Shown one piece after another: positions 36,381 through 45,641 of a DNA stretch of 64,000 nt. The stretch spans positions 248,001 to 312,000 of the forward strand of contig JALCLH010000002.1 in assembly GCA_022647765.1 (NCBI GenBank), given 5' to 3'. Below the pieces are notes generated by a model. The model was not told the origin of the DNA. It did not search any database and worked only from the letters and a program-made list of their open reading frames with translations. Source of the stretch: Acidipropionibacterium sp. (lineage in GTDB: Bacteria > Actinomycetota > Actinomycetes > Propionibacteriales > Propionibacteriaceae). Positions within the stretch are counted from its first letter, which is position 1. Each line of letters begins with the position of its first letter. The position numbers were made by a program, and so were the translations under genes.

Positions 36381-37093
36381 ATCTCCTCCTCGTCGTCCGA
36401 GCCTGCCCCCATATAGCCGTGGACAACATTCAGGTGCTCGCGCATCGCCTGCTCGGCCGCCTCGGCATCTCCGTGCGAGACCGCATGCAAGATCTTCGAA
36501 TGTCCCCCGATGCAGGCTCTACGCGCTTCGGGAGTGGCGTGGGCTCGGACCCGGATCTCCTGAGTCCGTTCGGCACCCATACCGCTGATCGCCTGCAGGA
36601 AAGTGTTTCGCGTCATCCGGGCGAGAGTGTAGTGGAACTCCACATCAAGGGTCACAGACAACTCGGGAGGCAGGTACTCGCTCTCCTTGGCGTAGACCGC
36701 CTCAAGCTGAAGCACATCGGCAGGAGTGGCCCTAGTCGCGGCGAGCGCCGCCAGTCCAGGCTCGACGATGTTCTCATTCTCCACCACATGGTCGACCCGT
36801 TCACGCAGCGAGTTGAGGCGCTCTGCCAGGGCGAGGGTGTCAGAACTGGGCAAGGCGACCGTCGAGTGCTTGCCCTGATGGCGCACGACCAGTCGCTTCG
36901 CCTCGAGCTGAGCCAGCGCGTCGCGGACCGTCGTGCGAGAGACGCCTAGATCCGAGGCTAGCTGACGCTCCGAGGGTAGAGAGGAACCGGCTGGAAAGTG
37001 GCCAACAACGATCATCTGCTCGAGATGTGCGGCGACTTCGTCACCCAGTGAGTGAGCCCGCTGTTTGAACTCGACGAGCTTGGGGTCAGCCAC
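36377..37093 (-). CDS. FadR-type GntR regulator
   Basis: Winged-helix GntR regulator of the FadR/FCD subfamily, about 238 residues. Seen: GDEVAAHLEQMIVVGHFPAG, LPSERQLASDLGVSRTTVRD (recognition helix), the wing LVVRHQGKHSTVALPS, then the all-helical ligand domain with DVEFHYTLARMTRN and the metal-site histidines typical of FCD (GGHSKILHAV). GTG 37093 is preferred because AAAGGAGG sits 7 nt upstream; ATG 37120 would overlap a possible operator. It overlaps the cyclodeaminase by 4 bp and probably represses the divergent importer. Confidence 0.87.
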   Translation of the reverse strand: MADPKLVEFKQRAHSLGDEVAAHLEQMIVVGHFPAGSSLPSERQLASDLGVSRTTVRDALAQLEAKRLVVRHQGKHSTVALPSSDTLALAERLNSLRERVDHVVENENIVEPGLAALAATRATPADVLQLEAVYAKESEYLPPELSVTLDVEFHYTLARMTRNTFLQAISGMGAERTQEIRVRAHATPEARRACIGGHSKILHAVSHGDAEAAEQAMREHLNVVHGYMGAGSDDEEEI

Positions 37094-37336
37094 CGAGATC
37101 CTCCTTTGAAAGTGGTCCATTGGTTGAACCAGCATACGAGATTGACACGCGCCCTGGGTAACCGCCGTAGACACGCGGCCTGTCAGGCCGTTGAGCAGTC
37201 GAGGTTTCCGTCCTGAAAACATCATGTAACGAACGATCATCGGACGGCCTCCTGTCCGGATCCCGGGCCTACCATCGTCACATGTCTACTGGTCCAACCA
37301 GTTGTGCCGCATCCGTGCCCCAGAAGGAGGCCAGCG
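37094..37336. promoter_or_regulatory. Divergent control region of the gntR and dpp operons
   Basis: ACTGGT-CCA-ACCAGT, a perfect palindrome, lies at 37288-37302. A related TGGTCCATTGGTTGAACCA is near 37113-37131 just before gntR. Both contain the TGGT-N-ACCA core of FadR-type operators, so one regulator could control both directions (inference). AAGGAGG at 37324-37330 serves dppB. Confidence 0.68.
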
Positions 37337-38353
37337 ATGGTCGCAGCTCGTCTTAGGCCGCTGCTCCGCATCGTCGGAGCGATGTCCGTCATCGTCGGGA
37401 TCGTCTCGGTGACGTTCCTCGTCTCTCGTGTGTTCACAGCCGATCCCGTCAACTTGTTCGTCGGCAACTCCGCCACGAAGGAGATGCGCGATCAGGCCCG
37501 AAAAGAGCTGGGACTTGCCGATTCGCTGCCCGTCCAGTACTTGCACTTTCTGAGAGGTCTCCTCACTGGAGATCTCGGGAAGTCTTACCTCACGGGCCGG
37601 CCGGTGACCGCCGACCTCATCACCCGAATGCCGGCAACCCTGGAGCTCGGTCTCTATGCGATCACACTGGGGGTGCTTATGGGTGTCATCGTGGGGGTGC
37701 TAGCGGCAGTCTTCCGAGGCTCAGCGCTCGACGGCGTTCTGCGGCTGCTCACCACGGCTGGCTTGTCGCTGCCGCAGTTCTGGGTCGGACTGATGCTGTT
37801 GTGGCTATTCTTCGTCACTCTGCATGTAGCGCCCGGTCCATCGGGACGGATGCCCGCGGGGATGGAGGCGCCACCCACAATCACCGGCCTCTATGTGGTT
37901 GATGCAGTCTTGCAGGGGGACTGGGCAACCGCCATGATTGCCGCCAAACAGCTTCTGCTCCCCGTACTGACTCTCTCTGTCGGCAGCTTCGCCCCGATCG
38001 CCCGGCAGGTGCGCTCGGCCATGGTGGAGTCCCTGGACTCCGACTACGTGCGCACGGCCAGAGCCATGGGCGTAAGCCAAACGCGTGTCTGGTTCGCCTA
38101 CGCCCTCAAGCCTGGGCTCCTGTCGGTCCTGACGATCGCCGCCGGCCTCGTCGGCTGGACACTTGCCGGATCCGTCCTCGTAGAGGGCATCTTCGCCTGG
38201 CCCGGTATCGGCCAGCTCGCGCTGACCGCCATTCGCTCGTCTGACTACCCGATCGTGCAGGGCTTCGTGCTGTACGTGGCGGTGCTCTACGTCGTGATCT
38301 GGGCACTACTGGAGGCCGTATACACCCGAGTGGATCCGCGGTTGAGGTCATGA
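37337..38353 (+). CDS. Dipeptide/oligopeptide ABC importer permease DppB-like
   Basis: A 338-residue permease with six membrane helices. Seen: a first helix VIVGIVSVTFLVSRVF, the LGLADSLPVQYLHFLRGLLTGDLGKSY signature spread over residues about 55-80, and the coupling loop DSDYVRTARAMGVSQTRV. AAGGAGG lies 7 nt before ATG 37337. It is first of a five-gene operon with successive 4-bp overlaps, a complete peptide-type importer. Substrate class (peptide, nickel, opine, other cation) cannot be set by sequence alone. Confidence 0.9.
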   Translation: MVAARLRPLLRIVGAMSVIVGIVSVTFLVSRVFTADPVNLFVGNSATKEMRDQARKELGLADSLPVQYLHFLRGLLTGDLGKSYLTGRPVTADLITRMPATLELGLYAITLGVLMGVIVGVLAAVFRGSALDGVLRLLTTAGLSLPQFWVGLMLLWLFFVTLHVAPGPSGRMPAGMEAPPTITGLYVVDAVLQGDWATAMIAAKQLLLPVLTLSVGSFAPIARQVRSAMVESLDSDYVRTARAMGVSQTRVWFAYALKPGLLSVLTIAAGLVGWTLAGSVLVEGIFAWPGIGQLALTAIRSSDYPIVQGFVLYVAVLYVVIWALLEAVYTRVDPRLRS

Positions 38354-39231
38354 CAGCTATGAGCTCCCTGTCCTCCCCCACAGAAACCACGACAGCCGTT
38401 CGGCCGGGAAAGCGCCGGACTCGACGATCAGCGTCCCTGTATATCGGCGCAGCCATTCTCGCGCTGTTGATCGGCGCGGGAGTAGTCGCAACTGTGTGGA
38501 CGCCATACCCACCAATGGCCACCAATGTCGGACCAATCTACGACCCACCAAGCCTCGCCCACCCGTTCGGCACCGATCGGCTCGGTGATGACATTCTGTC
38601 TCGGACGATGTCCGCGGCCACTCTGGATGTATCTATCACGGTGGCCGTGGTGCTGCTCTCAGTGACCGTCGGCACAGTCTGGGGAAGTGTGGCGGGGTTC
38701 TTCGGTAGCTGGTTCGACTACCTTACGATGCGCATCCTCGAGTTGCTCAACGCGTTCCCGTCGCTGCTGCTGGCGATGCTCGTCATCGCCGTCGCCGGAC
38801 CTGGCCTTCTAAATGTCGTGTTCGTCGTCGCTCTGCTTCCATTGCCCGACTACGTGCGTCTCGCACGTGCCGAGGTCAGGTCCAAGAAGAACTGGCAGTT
38901 CGCCGAGGCCGCGAAGCTCGTCGGTCGCCGGCCTGTAGGCGTGCTTTTCGCTCACCTGGTTCCGAACAGCTTGCGCCCTCTGCTGACCTATGCGTCTGTC
39001 AACGCGTCGCAAGTGGCGGCCACCGTTGGAGCCCTCGGGTTCCTCGGCCTCGGCATCCAGCCTGGATCGGCCGAGTGGGGCTCGATGATCTCCCGCGGCC
39101 AGGATGCCATTTTGTCGGGGCAGTGGTGGGTTGCCGGTTTCCCCGGCCTAATGATCTTTCTGCTTGCCGCGGCATTCCATCTCATCTCCGACGCAATCGC
39201 CGACTCGCGCGATCAAGGGGGTTCCTGGTGA
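38350..39231 (+). CDS. Dipeptide ABC importer permease DppC-like
   Basis: A 293-residue partner permease. Seen: the first helix YIGAAILALLIGAGVVATVW, the DppC motif HPFGTDRLGDDILSRTM, the helix LLNAFPSLLLAMLVIAVAG, and coupling loop WQFAEAAKLVGRRPVGVLF. ATG overlaps the dppB stop by 4 bp (ATGA). The frame is intact. Confidence 0.92.
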   Translation: MTAMSSLSSPTETTTAVRPGKRRTRRSASLYIGAAILALLIGAGVVATVWTPYPPMATNVGPIYDPPSLAHPFGTDRLGDDILSRTMSAATLDVSITVAVVLLSVTVGTVWGSVAGFFGSWFDYLTMRILELLNAFPSLLLAMLVIAVAGPGLLNVVFVVALLPLPDYVRLARAEVRSKKNWQFAEAAKLVGRRPVGVLFAHLVPNSLRPLLTYASVNASQVAATVGALGFLGLGIQPGSAEWGSMISRGQDAILSGQWWVAGFPGLMIFLLAAAFHLISDAIADSRDQGGSW

Positions 39232-40037
39232 ACGCATCCAGCGACGTCGTTCTGGACGTCAAGAGGCTCAGCGGTGGCTTTGAGGACACCGATCACCAAA
39301 TCTTGCCGGTACTGACTGACGTGACTTTCTCAATCCGGCGCGGCGTCTCAGCGGCAATCGTCGGGGAATCCGGTTCTGGAAAGTCGATCACCGCATTGTC
39401 GGTGCTCGGTCTGACGCCCGCCGGGTTCTCCCTCACTGCCGGTCAGATCCGGTTCGAAGGAGAAGACCTGTTGACCATGGATCCGGCGCGGCGGCGCAAG
39501 CTCAGCGGCAGAGGGTTGAGCATGGTGTTCCAGGACGCCCGCGCGGCTCTCAACCCGGTATTCACCGTCGGGTGGCAAATTGCTGATGTCGTCCGAATCC
39601 ACCAGGACGTCGGGCGACGAGAGGCCCGCAGACGCGCTGAGGAACTCCTCGACCGGGTGCGCGTGCCTGAGCCGGCACGCCGCATGAAGCAGTACCCGCA
39701 CGAGTTCTCGGGGGGAATGGCGCAACGTGCCATGCTCGCGATGGCACTGGCCTGCCAGCCCAGACTCCTCATACTCGACGAGCCCACGACCGGCCTCGAC
39801 GTCACGATTCAGGCCGACATCCTTGACCTGATCGCCGATCTGAAGGCTGCAAGCGGAATGACCACCTGTCTCATTACACACGATCTGGGCGTGGTCGCCG
39901 AGAACTGCGACCAGGTCGTCGTAATGCAGCAGGGCTGCGTACGCGAGTCAGGATCCTGCGCGCAGATCATCAACACCCCGACCGACCCTTACACCAAGCA
40001 GCTCATTTCCGACAGCAGACTCGTGGAGACATCATGA
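39228..40037 (+). CDS. Dipeptide ABC importer ATPase DppD-like
   Basis: A 269-residue ATPase. Seen: Walker A VGESGSGKSITALSVLGL, Q-loop VFQDARAALNPVFTVG, signature FSGGMAQRAMLAMALA, Walker B LLILDEPTTGLDVTIQ, and switch His in LITHDLGVVAE. It starts at GTG 39228, overlapping dppC by 4 bp (GTGA), with AAGGGGG upstream. The C-terminal oligopeptide-ABC cysteine motif is absent here, so this subunit is on the short side and may lack an Fe-S or regulatory tail. Confidence 0.91.
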   Translation: MNASSDVVLDVKRLSGGFEDTDHQILPVLTDVTFSIRRGVSAAIVGESGSGKSITALSVLGLTPAGFSLTAGQIRFEGEDLLTMDPARRRKLSGRGLSMVFQDARAALNPVFTVGWQIADVVRIHQDVGRREARRRAEELLDRVRVPEPARRMKQYPHEFSGGMAQRAMLAMALACQPRLLILDEPTTGLDVTIQADILDLIADLKAASGMTTCLITHDLGVVAENCDQVVVMQQGCVRESGSCAQIINTPTDPYTKQLISDSRLVETS

Positions 40038-41029
40038 TCACCACCCCCACCCCTCCGGTGCTGGATATCCAGCACCTTCACAAGGAATTCCGGCTTCGAG
40101 GCACCGGCCGTGACCGAGTGCTGACTGCCGTGGATGAGGTTAGCTTCACTATTCACGCTGGCCAGACAGTCGCCCTTGTGGGGGAATCGGGTTCGGGTAA
40201 GTCCACCATCGCCAGGTGTATTACCCGGATCACGGAGCCGACGAGCGGCGATGTCCTTGTCGAAGGTCGTTCCATCATCAAAATGCCTTCACGCAAGCTG
40301 ATCGACATCTACCGGTCACTGCAAATGGTCTTCCAGGACCCGAATTCCTCGCTTGACCCGCGCAAGACTGCCCGCGCCACCCTCGATGAGCCGCTGCGGT
40401 TGCATACGTCGTTAACTAGCCACCAGCGGGAACAGCGGATTCGCGAGCTACTAGCCGAAGTGGATCTATCGGACCATCTGATCGACCGGCTGCCCCGTCA
40501 GCTCAGCGGCGGCCAGCGCCAGCGCCTCGGGATCGCCCGCGCCATGGCAGTAGATCCCAGGATCATCCTGCTCGACGAGCCCACGGCATCCCTCGACGTA
40601 TCCGTCCGCGGACAGATCATTCGTCTCCTCGAACGACTTCAGGAGAACAAGGGCATCGCCTACCTCTTCATCAGCCACGACCTTGGCGTTGTCCGCCGTA
40701 TCTCTGACCGAGTGCTGGTGATGTATCTCGGCACGATTGTCGAGGAAGGGCCCACCGAGGAGGTCTTCACCCATCCAGTCCATCCCTACACCCAGTCCCT
40801 GCTATCGGCCGCTCCGCTCGTCGAGGTCGGTCGACGACGCGAGCGAGTTCGACTCGCCGGAGAGATCCCCAGTCCCGTCGATCTACCAGCGGGATGTCGC
40901 CTCGTAGGTCGTTGTCCCGTGGCCACTACCGCCTGTGCCACCACCGAACCATCGCTGCTGAACGTGACCGGCAGTCATCGGGCCGCCTGCCCAGTAGCGC
41001 TCGATATGCAGCAAGTCCCGAGCACCTAA
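40034..41029 (+). CDS. Dipeptide ABC importer ATPase DppF-like
   Basis: A 331-residue ATPase. Seen: Walker A VGESGSGKSTIARCITRI, LQMVFQDPNSSLDPRKT, signature LSGGQRQRLGIARAMA, Walker B IILLDEPTASLDVSVRG, LFISHDLGVVRRIS. The C-terminal oligopeptide-transporter domain with AGEIPSPVDLPAGCRLVGRC and cysteines follows. It overlaps dppD by 4 bp. The frame is intact. Confidence 0.93.
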   Translation: MITTPTPPVLDIQHLHKEFRLRGTGRDRVLTAVDEVSFTIHAGQTVALVGESGSGKSTIARCITRITEPTSGDVLVEGRSIIKMPSRKLIDIYRSLQMVFQDPNSSLDPRKTARATLDEPLRLHTSLTSHQREQRIRELLAEVDLSDHLIDRLPRQLSGGQRQRLGIARAMAVDPRIILLDEPTASLDVSVRGQIIRLLERLQENKGIAYLFISHDLGVVRRISDRVLVMYLGTIVEEGPTEEVFTHPVHPYTQSLLSAAPLVEVGRRRERVRLAGEIPSPVDLPAGCRLVGRCPVATTACATTEPSLLNVTGSHRAACPVALDMQQVPST

Positions 41030-41087
41030 TGTGCGCCAGCACCTACTTGAGACCTCCTCATCCCGACCCATTGAAAGGAAATCCACC

Positions 41088-42746
41088 ATGCTAGCAATAC
41101 GCATCCCACCTATCAGGGCCCACGCCCTCATCGCCATAGTGGCGGCCACCACCCTGGTAATCGTCGGCTGCACACCAGGATCCAGCTCCGACAAGAATGC
41201 ATCGGCGACCTCGCAGACGACGAGCATCGTCACCGCCTGGCCGGCCGACATCACCAACGTCAACCCGGTCCAAGGCGCCAACCCCCAAGACAACGAGGTG
41301 GTCTACAACACCTACCAAGGACTGGTCGGTTACACGTTCAAGAAAGTCGACGACGGCTCCTGGGTTCAGCAGGGATCCAAGCTCGCGCCCGTGCTCGCCA
41401 AGTCTTGGAAAGTGGACAAGACTTCAGTGACATTCCATCTGGATCCCAATCGGGTCTTCTACCCCAGCGGAAATCCAGTAAGGGCCGAAGACGTCAAGTG
41501 GAGCCTCGGTCAAGCGCTCCAGAGTCCGAACGCTCAGGACATCTTTACCAACGGCTTGCAGGGCGAGAAGGACATCAAGATCGTCGATGAGCACACCGTC
41601 ACCATCAACTTCAAAGACCAGGCCGGAAAGCCAGTCGAGGTGAGTCCGACCACCCTAGCCATGTTTGCCAATGGCAACATGTCGATCGTCGACTCAGTCG
41701 AGGCCACCAAGCACGCCACGGCAAAGGATCGATGGGGTGCAGACTGGTTGCGAGAGAACACTGCCGGCACCGGGCCCTATTACATCAAAAGCCACACTCC
41801 CGGCCAGGAACTCGTACTCCAGGCTGTCCCGAAGCACCCCACGCCGCCCGCCTTCACGACGGTCACCGCCCGGATCGTCAACGACGCGAACGTCGGCTCG
41901 CTCCTCAAGGGCGGGGAAATCAACCTCGCGGAGTTCAACCTCTCCCAGACTGACGTGAACACCCTGAAGGCCGCTGGGTTCACCGTCGCTTCGCAGCCAG
42001 CACCGATGCTGACCTATCTAACGATGGGCGCCGATAAGGGTCCCTTTGCTGACGCCAGGGTGCGTCAGGCCGTCGCCTACGCCATCCCTTACGACCAGAT
42101 CGTCAACTCCGTCTATTTTGGCCGGGCATCCCGCGCTCTAAGTTACGTCAACCCGACCTCCAGCGCGTACACCAAGGCGTGGGGCACCTATCACACTGAC
42201 CTGGGCGCGGCATCCACGCTGATGGCCAAGGCGGGTCACCCGTCGATCACGGTTCCACTGCACTACTCCAGCGCTGATCCCGCACAGGAGGACATCGCGA
42301 TCCTGCTGCAGGAGAACCTCAAGCGGATCGGCATCACTGTCACCCTTACCCCACACACTGCCGCCGAGCAATGGGACGTTATCAACGGTCGCTCCCGAGC
42401 GACCAGTCACCCTGGTTCCCCCGACATGGTGCTGTTCAACTGGGGCCCCTGGACCGACGACCCGAAGATCCCCGTCGGATTCGCCTCTACCACAGGGGGC
42501 GTGAACAACTACGCACTCTGGAGCAATCCAACGGTGGACAAGATCAATGCCACTTGGGAGGCCCGGGCGGCGTCCACCGAGCGTGATGCCGCCTACAAGC
42601 AGGCTCAGCAGATCGTGGCCGAGGCAGCACCACTGATCCCGATCACCTACGCCGAGCGACAGACGGTTCTCGCCCCCGGTATTACTGGTGCGTCTTTCCA
42701 ACAGTTCGCTGGCACCCGCTTCTATCTCCTGGAACGGGCCCACTAA
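41088..42746 (+). CDS. Family 5 peptide-type substrate-binding lipoprotein
   Basis: A 552-residue receptor for the importer. Signal peptide and lipobox lie at residues 9-26 (AHALIAIVAATTLVIVGC), with lipidation at that Cys. Family-5 motifs seen: VYNTYQGLVGYTF, KLAPVLAKSWKV, SGNPVRAEDVKWSL, TAGTGPYYIKSHTPGQEL, ARVRQAVAYAIPYDQIV, and PLIPITYAERQTV. ATG 41088 follows AAAGGAAA. It lies 58 bp after dppF in the same operon. The frame is intact. Confidence 0.92.
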   Translation: MLAIRIPPIRAHALIAIVAATTLVIVGCTPGSSSDKNASATSQTTSIVTAWPADITNVNPVQGANPQDNEVVYNTYQGLVGYTFKKVDDGSWVQQGSKLAPVLAKSWKVDKTSVTFHLDPNRVFYPSGNPVRAEDVKWSLGQALQSPNAQDIFTNGLQGEKDIKIVDEHTVTINFKDQAGKPVEVSPTTLAMFANGNMSIVDSVEATKHATAKDRWGADWLRENTAGTGPYYIKSHTPGQELVLQAVPKHPTPPAFTTVTARIVNDANVGSLLKGGEINLAEFNLSQTDVNTLKAAGFTVASQPAPMLTYLTMGADKGPFADARVRQAVAYAIPYDQIVNSVYFGRASRALSYVNPTSSAYTKAWGTYHTDLGAASTLMAKAGHPSITVPLHYSSADPAQEDIAILLQENLKRIGITVTLTPHTAAEQWDVINGRSRATSHPGSPDMVLFNWGPWTDDPKIPVGFASTTGGVNNYALWSNPTVDKINATWEARAASTERDAAYKQAQQIVAEAAPLIPITYAERQTVLAPGITGASFQQFAGTRFYLLERAH

Positions 42747-42839
42747 CCCATCCGCGGTGGGCAGCGTCCCATTTCGCAGTGTATGCCAGCCGCTAGCCAT
42801 CACCCCCTAATCAACTCAAGATAAACGATAGGAGCATCC

Positions 42840-44234
42840 ATGACCGGATTCGAAACACTTCTCGACGGTTTTGAGCCCGATTTTGACGTCGAATACGCCC
42901 CACCCATTCCCGAGGACGAATTCCACGATCGCATAGCACGGCTGCGACGCGCGGCAGCAGTGGCCGAGAACGAAGTCACGCTAGTCCACACCGACGGCGC
43001 ACCGGGATTCGGAACCTCCAACACTTATCTCCACTGGCTGTGCGACTGGCCGCGCGAGGGAATCCTAGTAGTGCCCACAGACACTACTCAGGACATTCAT
43101 CTGTTCTCCTTCTACACCGAATCCGTCATCATGCCTCCGGCGGGCGAACCAATCGGAATCGCCGCGATCTGGCAGATCAGCCCGTTTTCGATCGAGTACG
43201 GCGGTCGACCCGGCAACCCCAGCCACAAGACCGTGGACGCCGTGATCAAGCGCCTGACCGATCTCGGATACGCCAGATCCAGCATCGGCCTTGTCGGGGA
43301 CGCCACATCCGTGCAGTTCTGGAACTATCTGAAATCCGAACTACCGCACGCGCGTTACTCCAACCGCACCGAAAGCCTCAACGACATGACGCGCATCCTG
43401 TCGGCCAACGAACAGGCGCAGATCCGCACCGCGGCCCAACTCACTGATGTCGCAGTTCAGGCCGCATACCACGTCACCCGTCCCGGGGTCTCCGACTTCG
43501 AAATCTACGCTGCTTTCACCTTCGCCCAGATGTCACGTGGGGGAGAAACCGGCGATGGTTACCAAATCGGGATCAATCCTTGGGGCACGGCCTGTGGCAA
43601 GCCCTACGGACACATCGTGCGCTCGGGCGACATCGGTAACCTGTACGTGTCTAATGTCCGCTATCACGGCTACACGGCCCAGATCGCGCGGATGATCGCC
43701 GTCGGGAGCATCACCAAGAAACAGGCCACGACACTTGAGATGTGCGCGGACGCAGTCAAGCGCGCACAGGCGATCATCAAGCCGGGTTTACCGTTCAGCG
43801 CATTGCACGACGCCGCGTTCACCGCGTACACCGACCGTGGCTACCTCAGTCCCACACAAGTCCGAACCGCAGATATGCCCTACAACTGGGGTGCGATGCC
43901 GGACGGAAGCGCCCGTTTGGTACCTGAGCAGCACGTCCCCGATCCCGATTATGAAGCAACGGGCCGAGTGCTGAACCACGTGTATCCGGCAACCTTCGGT
44001 CCGCATAATCCGAATCTTGGCCACAGCGTGGGCCCCATGGGCGGTCCGAAGTTCAACGTGACGTCGCACAACACCGAGCGTCTCCAGCCCGGCATGTCCT
44101 TTGTCCTGCACGCTCAGTGGCTCGATCCACTCAGTGACGGTGCCAACATCGGTGACATGTTTCTCGTCACTGAGGACGGGTACGAGCGGCTGAGCAGCCA
44201 CACTGCGCTCGAAACACACCGGATAGCCGGTTGA
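42840..44234 (+). CDS. M24 pita-bread-fold protein lacking metal ligands (creatinase-like)
   Basis: A 464-residue M24-fold protein. The N-terminal half matches the creatinase/prolidase N-domain (NTYLHWLCDWPREGILVVP). The C-domain aligns with M24 but the metal sites are changed: SGDIGNLYVSNVRYHGYTAQ has Tyr/Ser and Gln where two Asp ligands should be; GHSVGPMGGP keeps the His; FVLHAQWL has His for Glu; and GANIGDMFLVTEDGYE has Gly for the last Glu. Metal-free creatinase, which hydrolyses creatine to urea and sarcosine, is the precedent. It is co-directional with the importer and likely acts on the imported compound. Confidence 0.8.
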   Translation: MTGFETLLDGFEPDFDVEYAPPIPEDEFHDRIARLRRAAAVAENEVTLVHTDGAPGFGTSNTYLHWLCDWPREGILVVPTDTTQDIHLFSFYTESVIMPPAGEPIGIAAIWQISPFSIEYGGRPGNPSHKTVDAVIKRLTDLGYARSSIGLVGDATSVQFWNYLKSELPHARYSNRTESLNDMTRILSANEQAQIRTAAQLTDVAVQAAYHVTRPGVSDFEIYAAFTFAQMSRGGETGDGYQIGINPWGTACGKPYGHIVRSGDIGNLYVSNVRYHGYTAQIARMIAVGSITKKQATTLEMCADAVKRAQAIIKPGLPFSALHDAAFTAYTDRGYLSPTQVRTADMPYNWGAMPDGSARLVPEQHVPDPDYEATGRVLNHVYPATFGPHNPNLGHSVGPMGGPKFNVTSHNTERLQPGMSFVLHAQWLDPLSDGANIGDMFLVTEDGYERLSSHTALETHRIAG

Positions 44235-44901
44235 GGTTCCGGTTGGCGGATGGCATGAAGATCGTTTGACAAGGGATCTAGCCGATAGCCGAGTCCGGAC
44301 CGACGAGAGCGGTCGTACTGTGTACGTCGTACTGTGTACGTCGTGCGAAGGACGGCTGGCGGCGCAGGCTGGAAGATCAAATCGATCGGCACCATCTCTA
44401 CTGTCTGTACCATATGTGCCGATAAAGAACGTCCGGAGTGCGGATTAAAATGTCTGACGATCCGCACTCCGGTCGCATATGGAAGAATTCTTGATTCCCA
44501 CGAACAGAGCGGACCTTCAAGGATCTCCGAGCGAAATCTCGTAGAAAATGATGTCCTCTTGACCGAATCCAAGGATTGTCGTGTTTCCTGGGCTAAGACA
44601 GCGATTAGCTCTTCAGTAGAAACGGACAAGGGAAGACGCCTGCTATCGAAGCCGAACCCCACTACGGCACGATTCAGTTAGCCGGGTCAGTTAGCCGGGT
44701 TCTGCAAGTGGCTTTATCACCCGTCGGTCTCACACCAAGGCACCGACGCTCACACTCTCTCGTCCTTGACTTGCCCGGAGTCCTGCCGGCAGCACAAACG
44801 CTTCCCGGCTTGACTGCAAACCCATCCCTCGATGTCCTCAGCAACCTGCGCGTCATATCGAGTAACACTGCCGACATGGGAACCTGCCTAAGCTCTCCCG
44901 C
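44235..44901. other. Gene-free 667-bp region with hairpin and short tandem repeat
   Basis: A perfect 14-bp tandem pair GTCGTACTGTGTAC is at 44312-44339. A 13-bp inverted repeat CCGGAGTGCGGAT / ATCCGCACTCCGG (44433-44445, 44460-44472) with a 14-nt AT-rich loop could end the importer/M24 transcript. Composition is noticeably AT-richer than the flanks. No convincing gene; this is the right margin of the likely acquired cluster. Confidence 0.65.
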
Positions 44902-45637
44902 ATGGTTCGCGTTCTTGTCATCGTGCATCAGCCCGAATGCCCGCTGGGGCGCCTCGAGACGGTCTGGACTGATCTTGGCTGCTCCCTGGACATCATCGAG
45001 GCCTGGCATCAGCCGGTGCCCGAGTCGATCGGTGACGCCGACGCCCTCGTGGTGATGGGCGGGGTGCAGAACTGTCTCGACGACCACATCTGGCGCTGGT
45101 TACCCGCAGTACGCCGACTCATCCGATCGACTGTTTCACGTGAAACACCGTTTCTCGGCGTCTGCCTCGGGCTTCAGCTAGCCACAGTCGCACTCGGTGG
45201 GCGCGTACACCGCAGTGACCATGTCACGCTCGGAATGACGCCAGTCGGACTGCTGGACTCTGGCTGCACTGATCCGCTGGTCGGAGATCTTGGTCAGTCC
45301 GAAGTGATCCACTTCAACGGCGACATCGCCGTTCGACTGCCTCCCGGTGCCGAGTTGCTGGCTGTGGACCCGACCGGTCAGCCTCAGGCCATCCGATTCG
45401 GTTCGCGCGCCTGGCTGGGGTGTTCAGTTCCACCCGGAGGCTGACAAGTCCGTGTTCGACGGCTGGATCCAGCTCACTTCACAGACCGGCTGGGATGAGC
45501 GTGCCACCCTTGAGACCGCAATGGCCGCCTCACGACTCGTCGGCGAGGCCGACGTAGAGCTTGGTGCCATCGCACAGGATCTTGGAGAACGGTTCGTGCG
45601 CCTCGTGGAGGACTCTGCGCACCTCCGGGTAGCCTGA
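44902..45637 (+). CDS. Class I glutamine amidotransferase (GMP synthase-like), one frame break
   Basis: About 244 residues when repaired. Seen: VRVLVIVHQPECPLG, DADALVVMGG, the nucleophile elbow FLGVCLGLQL (Cys near residue 86), and the His-Glu pair in VQFHPEAD. The frame breaks near 45418, where one extra G in CTGGGG separates the two parts; deleting it gives AWLGVQFHPEAD. Such proteins resemble stand-alone GATase1 (GuaA-N or gamma-glutamyl-polyamine hydrolase-like); the acceptor is unknown. A perfect parS site (45132-45147) lies inside the coding sequence just before the nucleophile elbow, encoded as VSRET. Confidence 0.82.
45132..45147. promoter_or_regulatory. parS site 1
   Basis: Perfect 16-bp ParB site TGTTTCACGTGAAACA, within the GATase gene, about 2.8 kb downstream of the parB start on the same chromosome arm. 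Confidence 0.97.
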
Positions 45638-45641
45638 AGCC

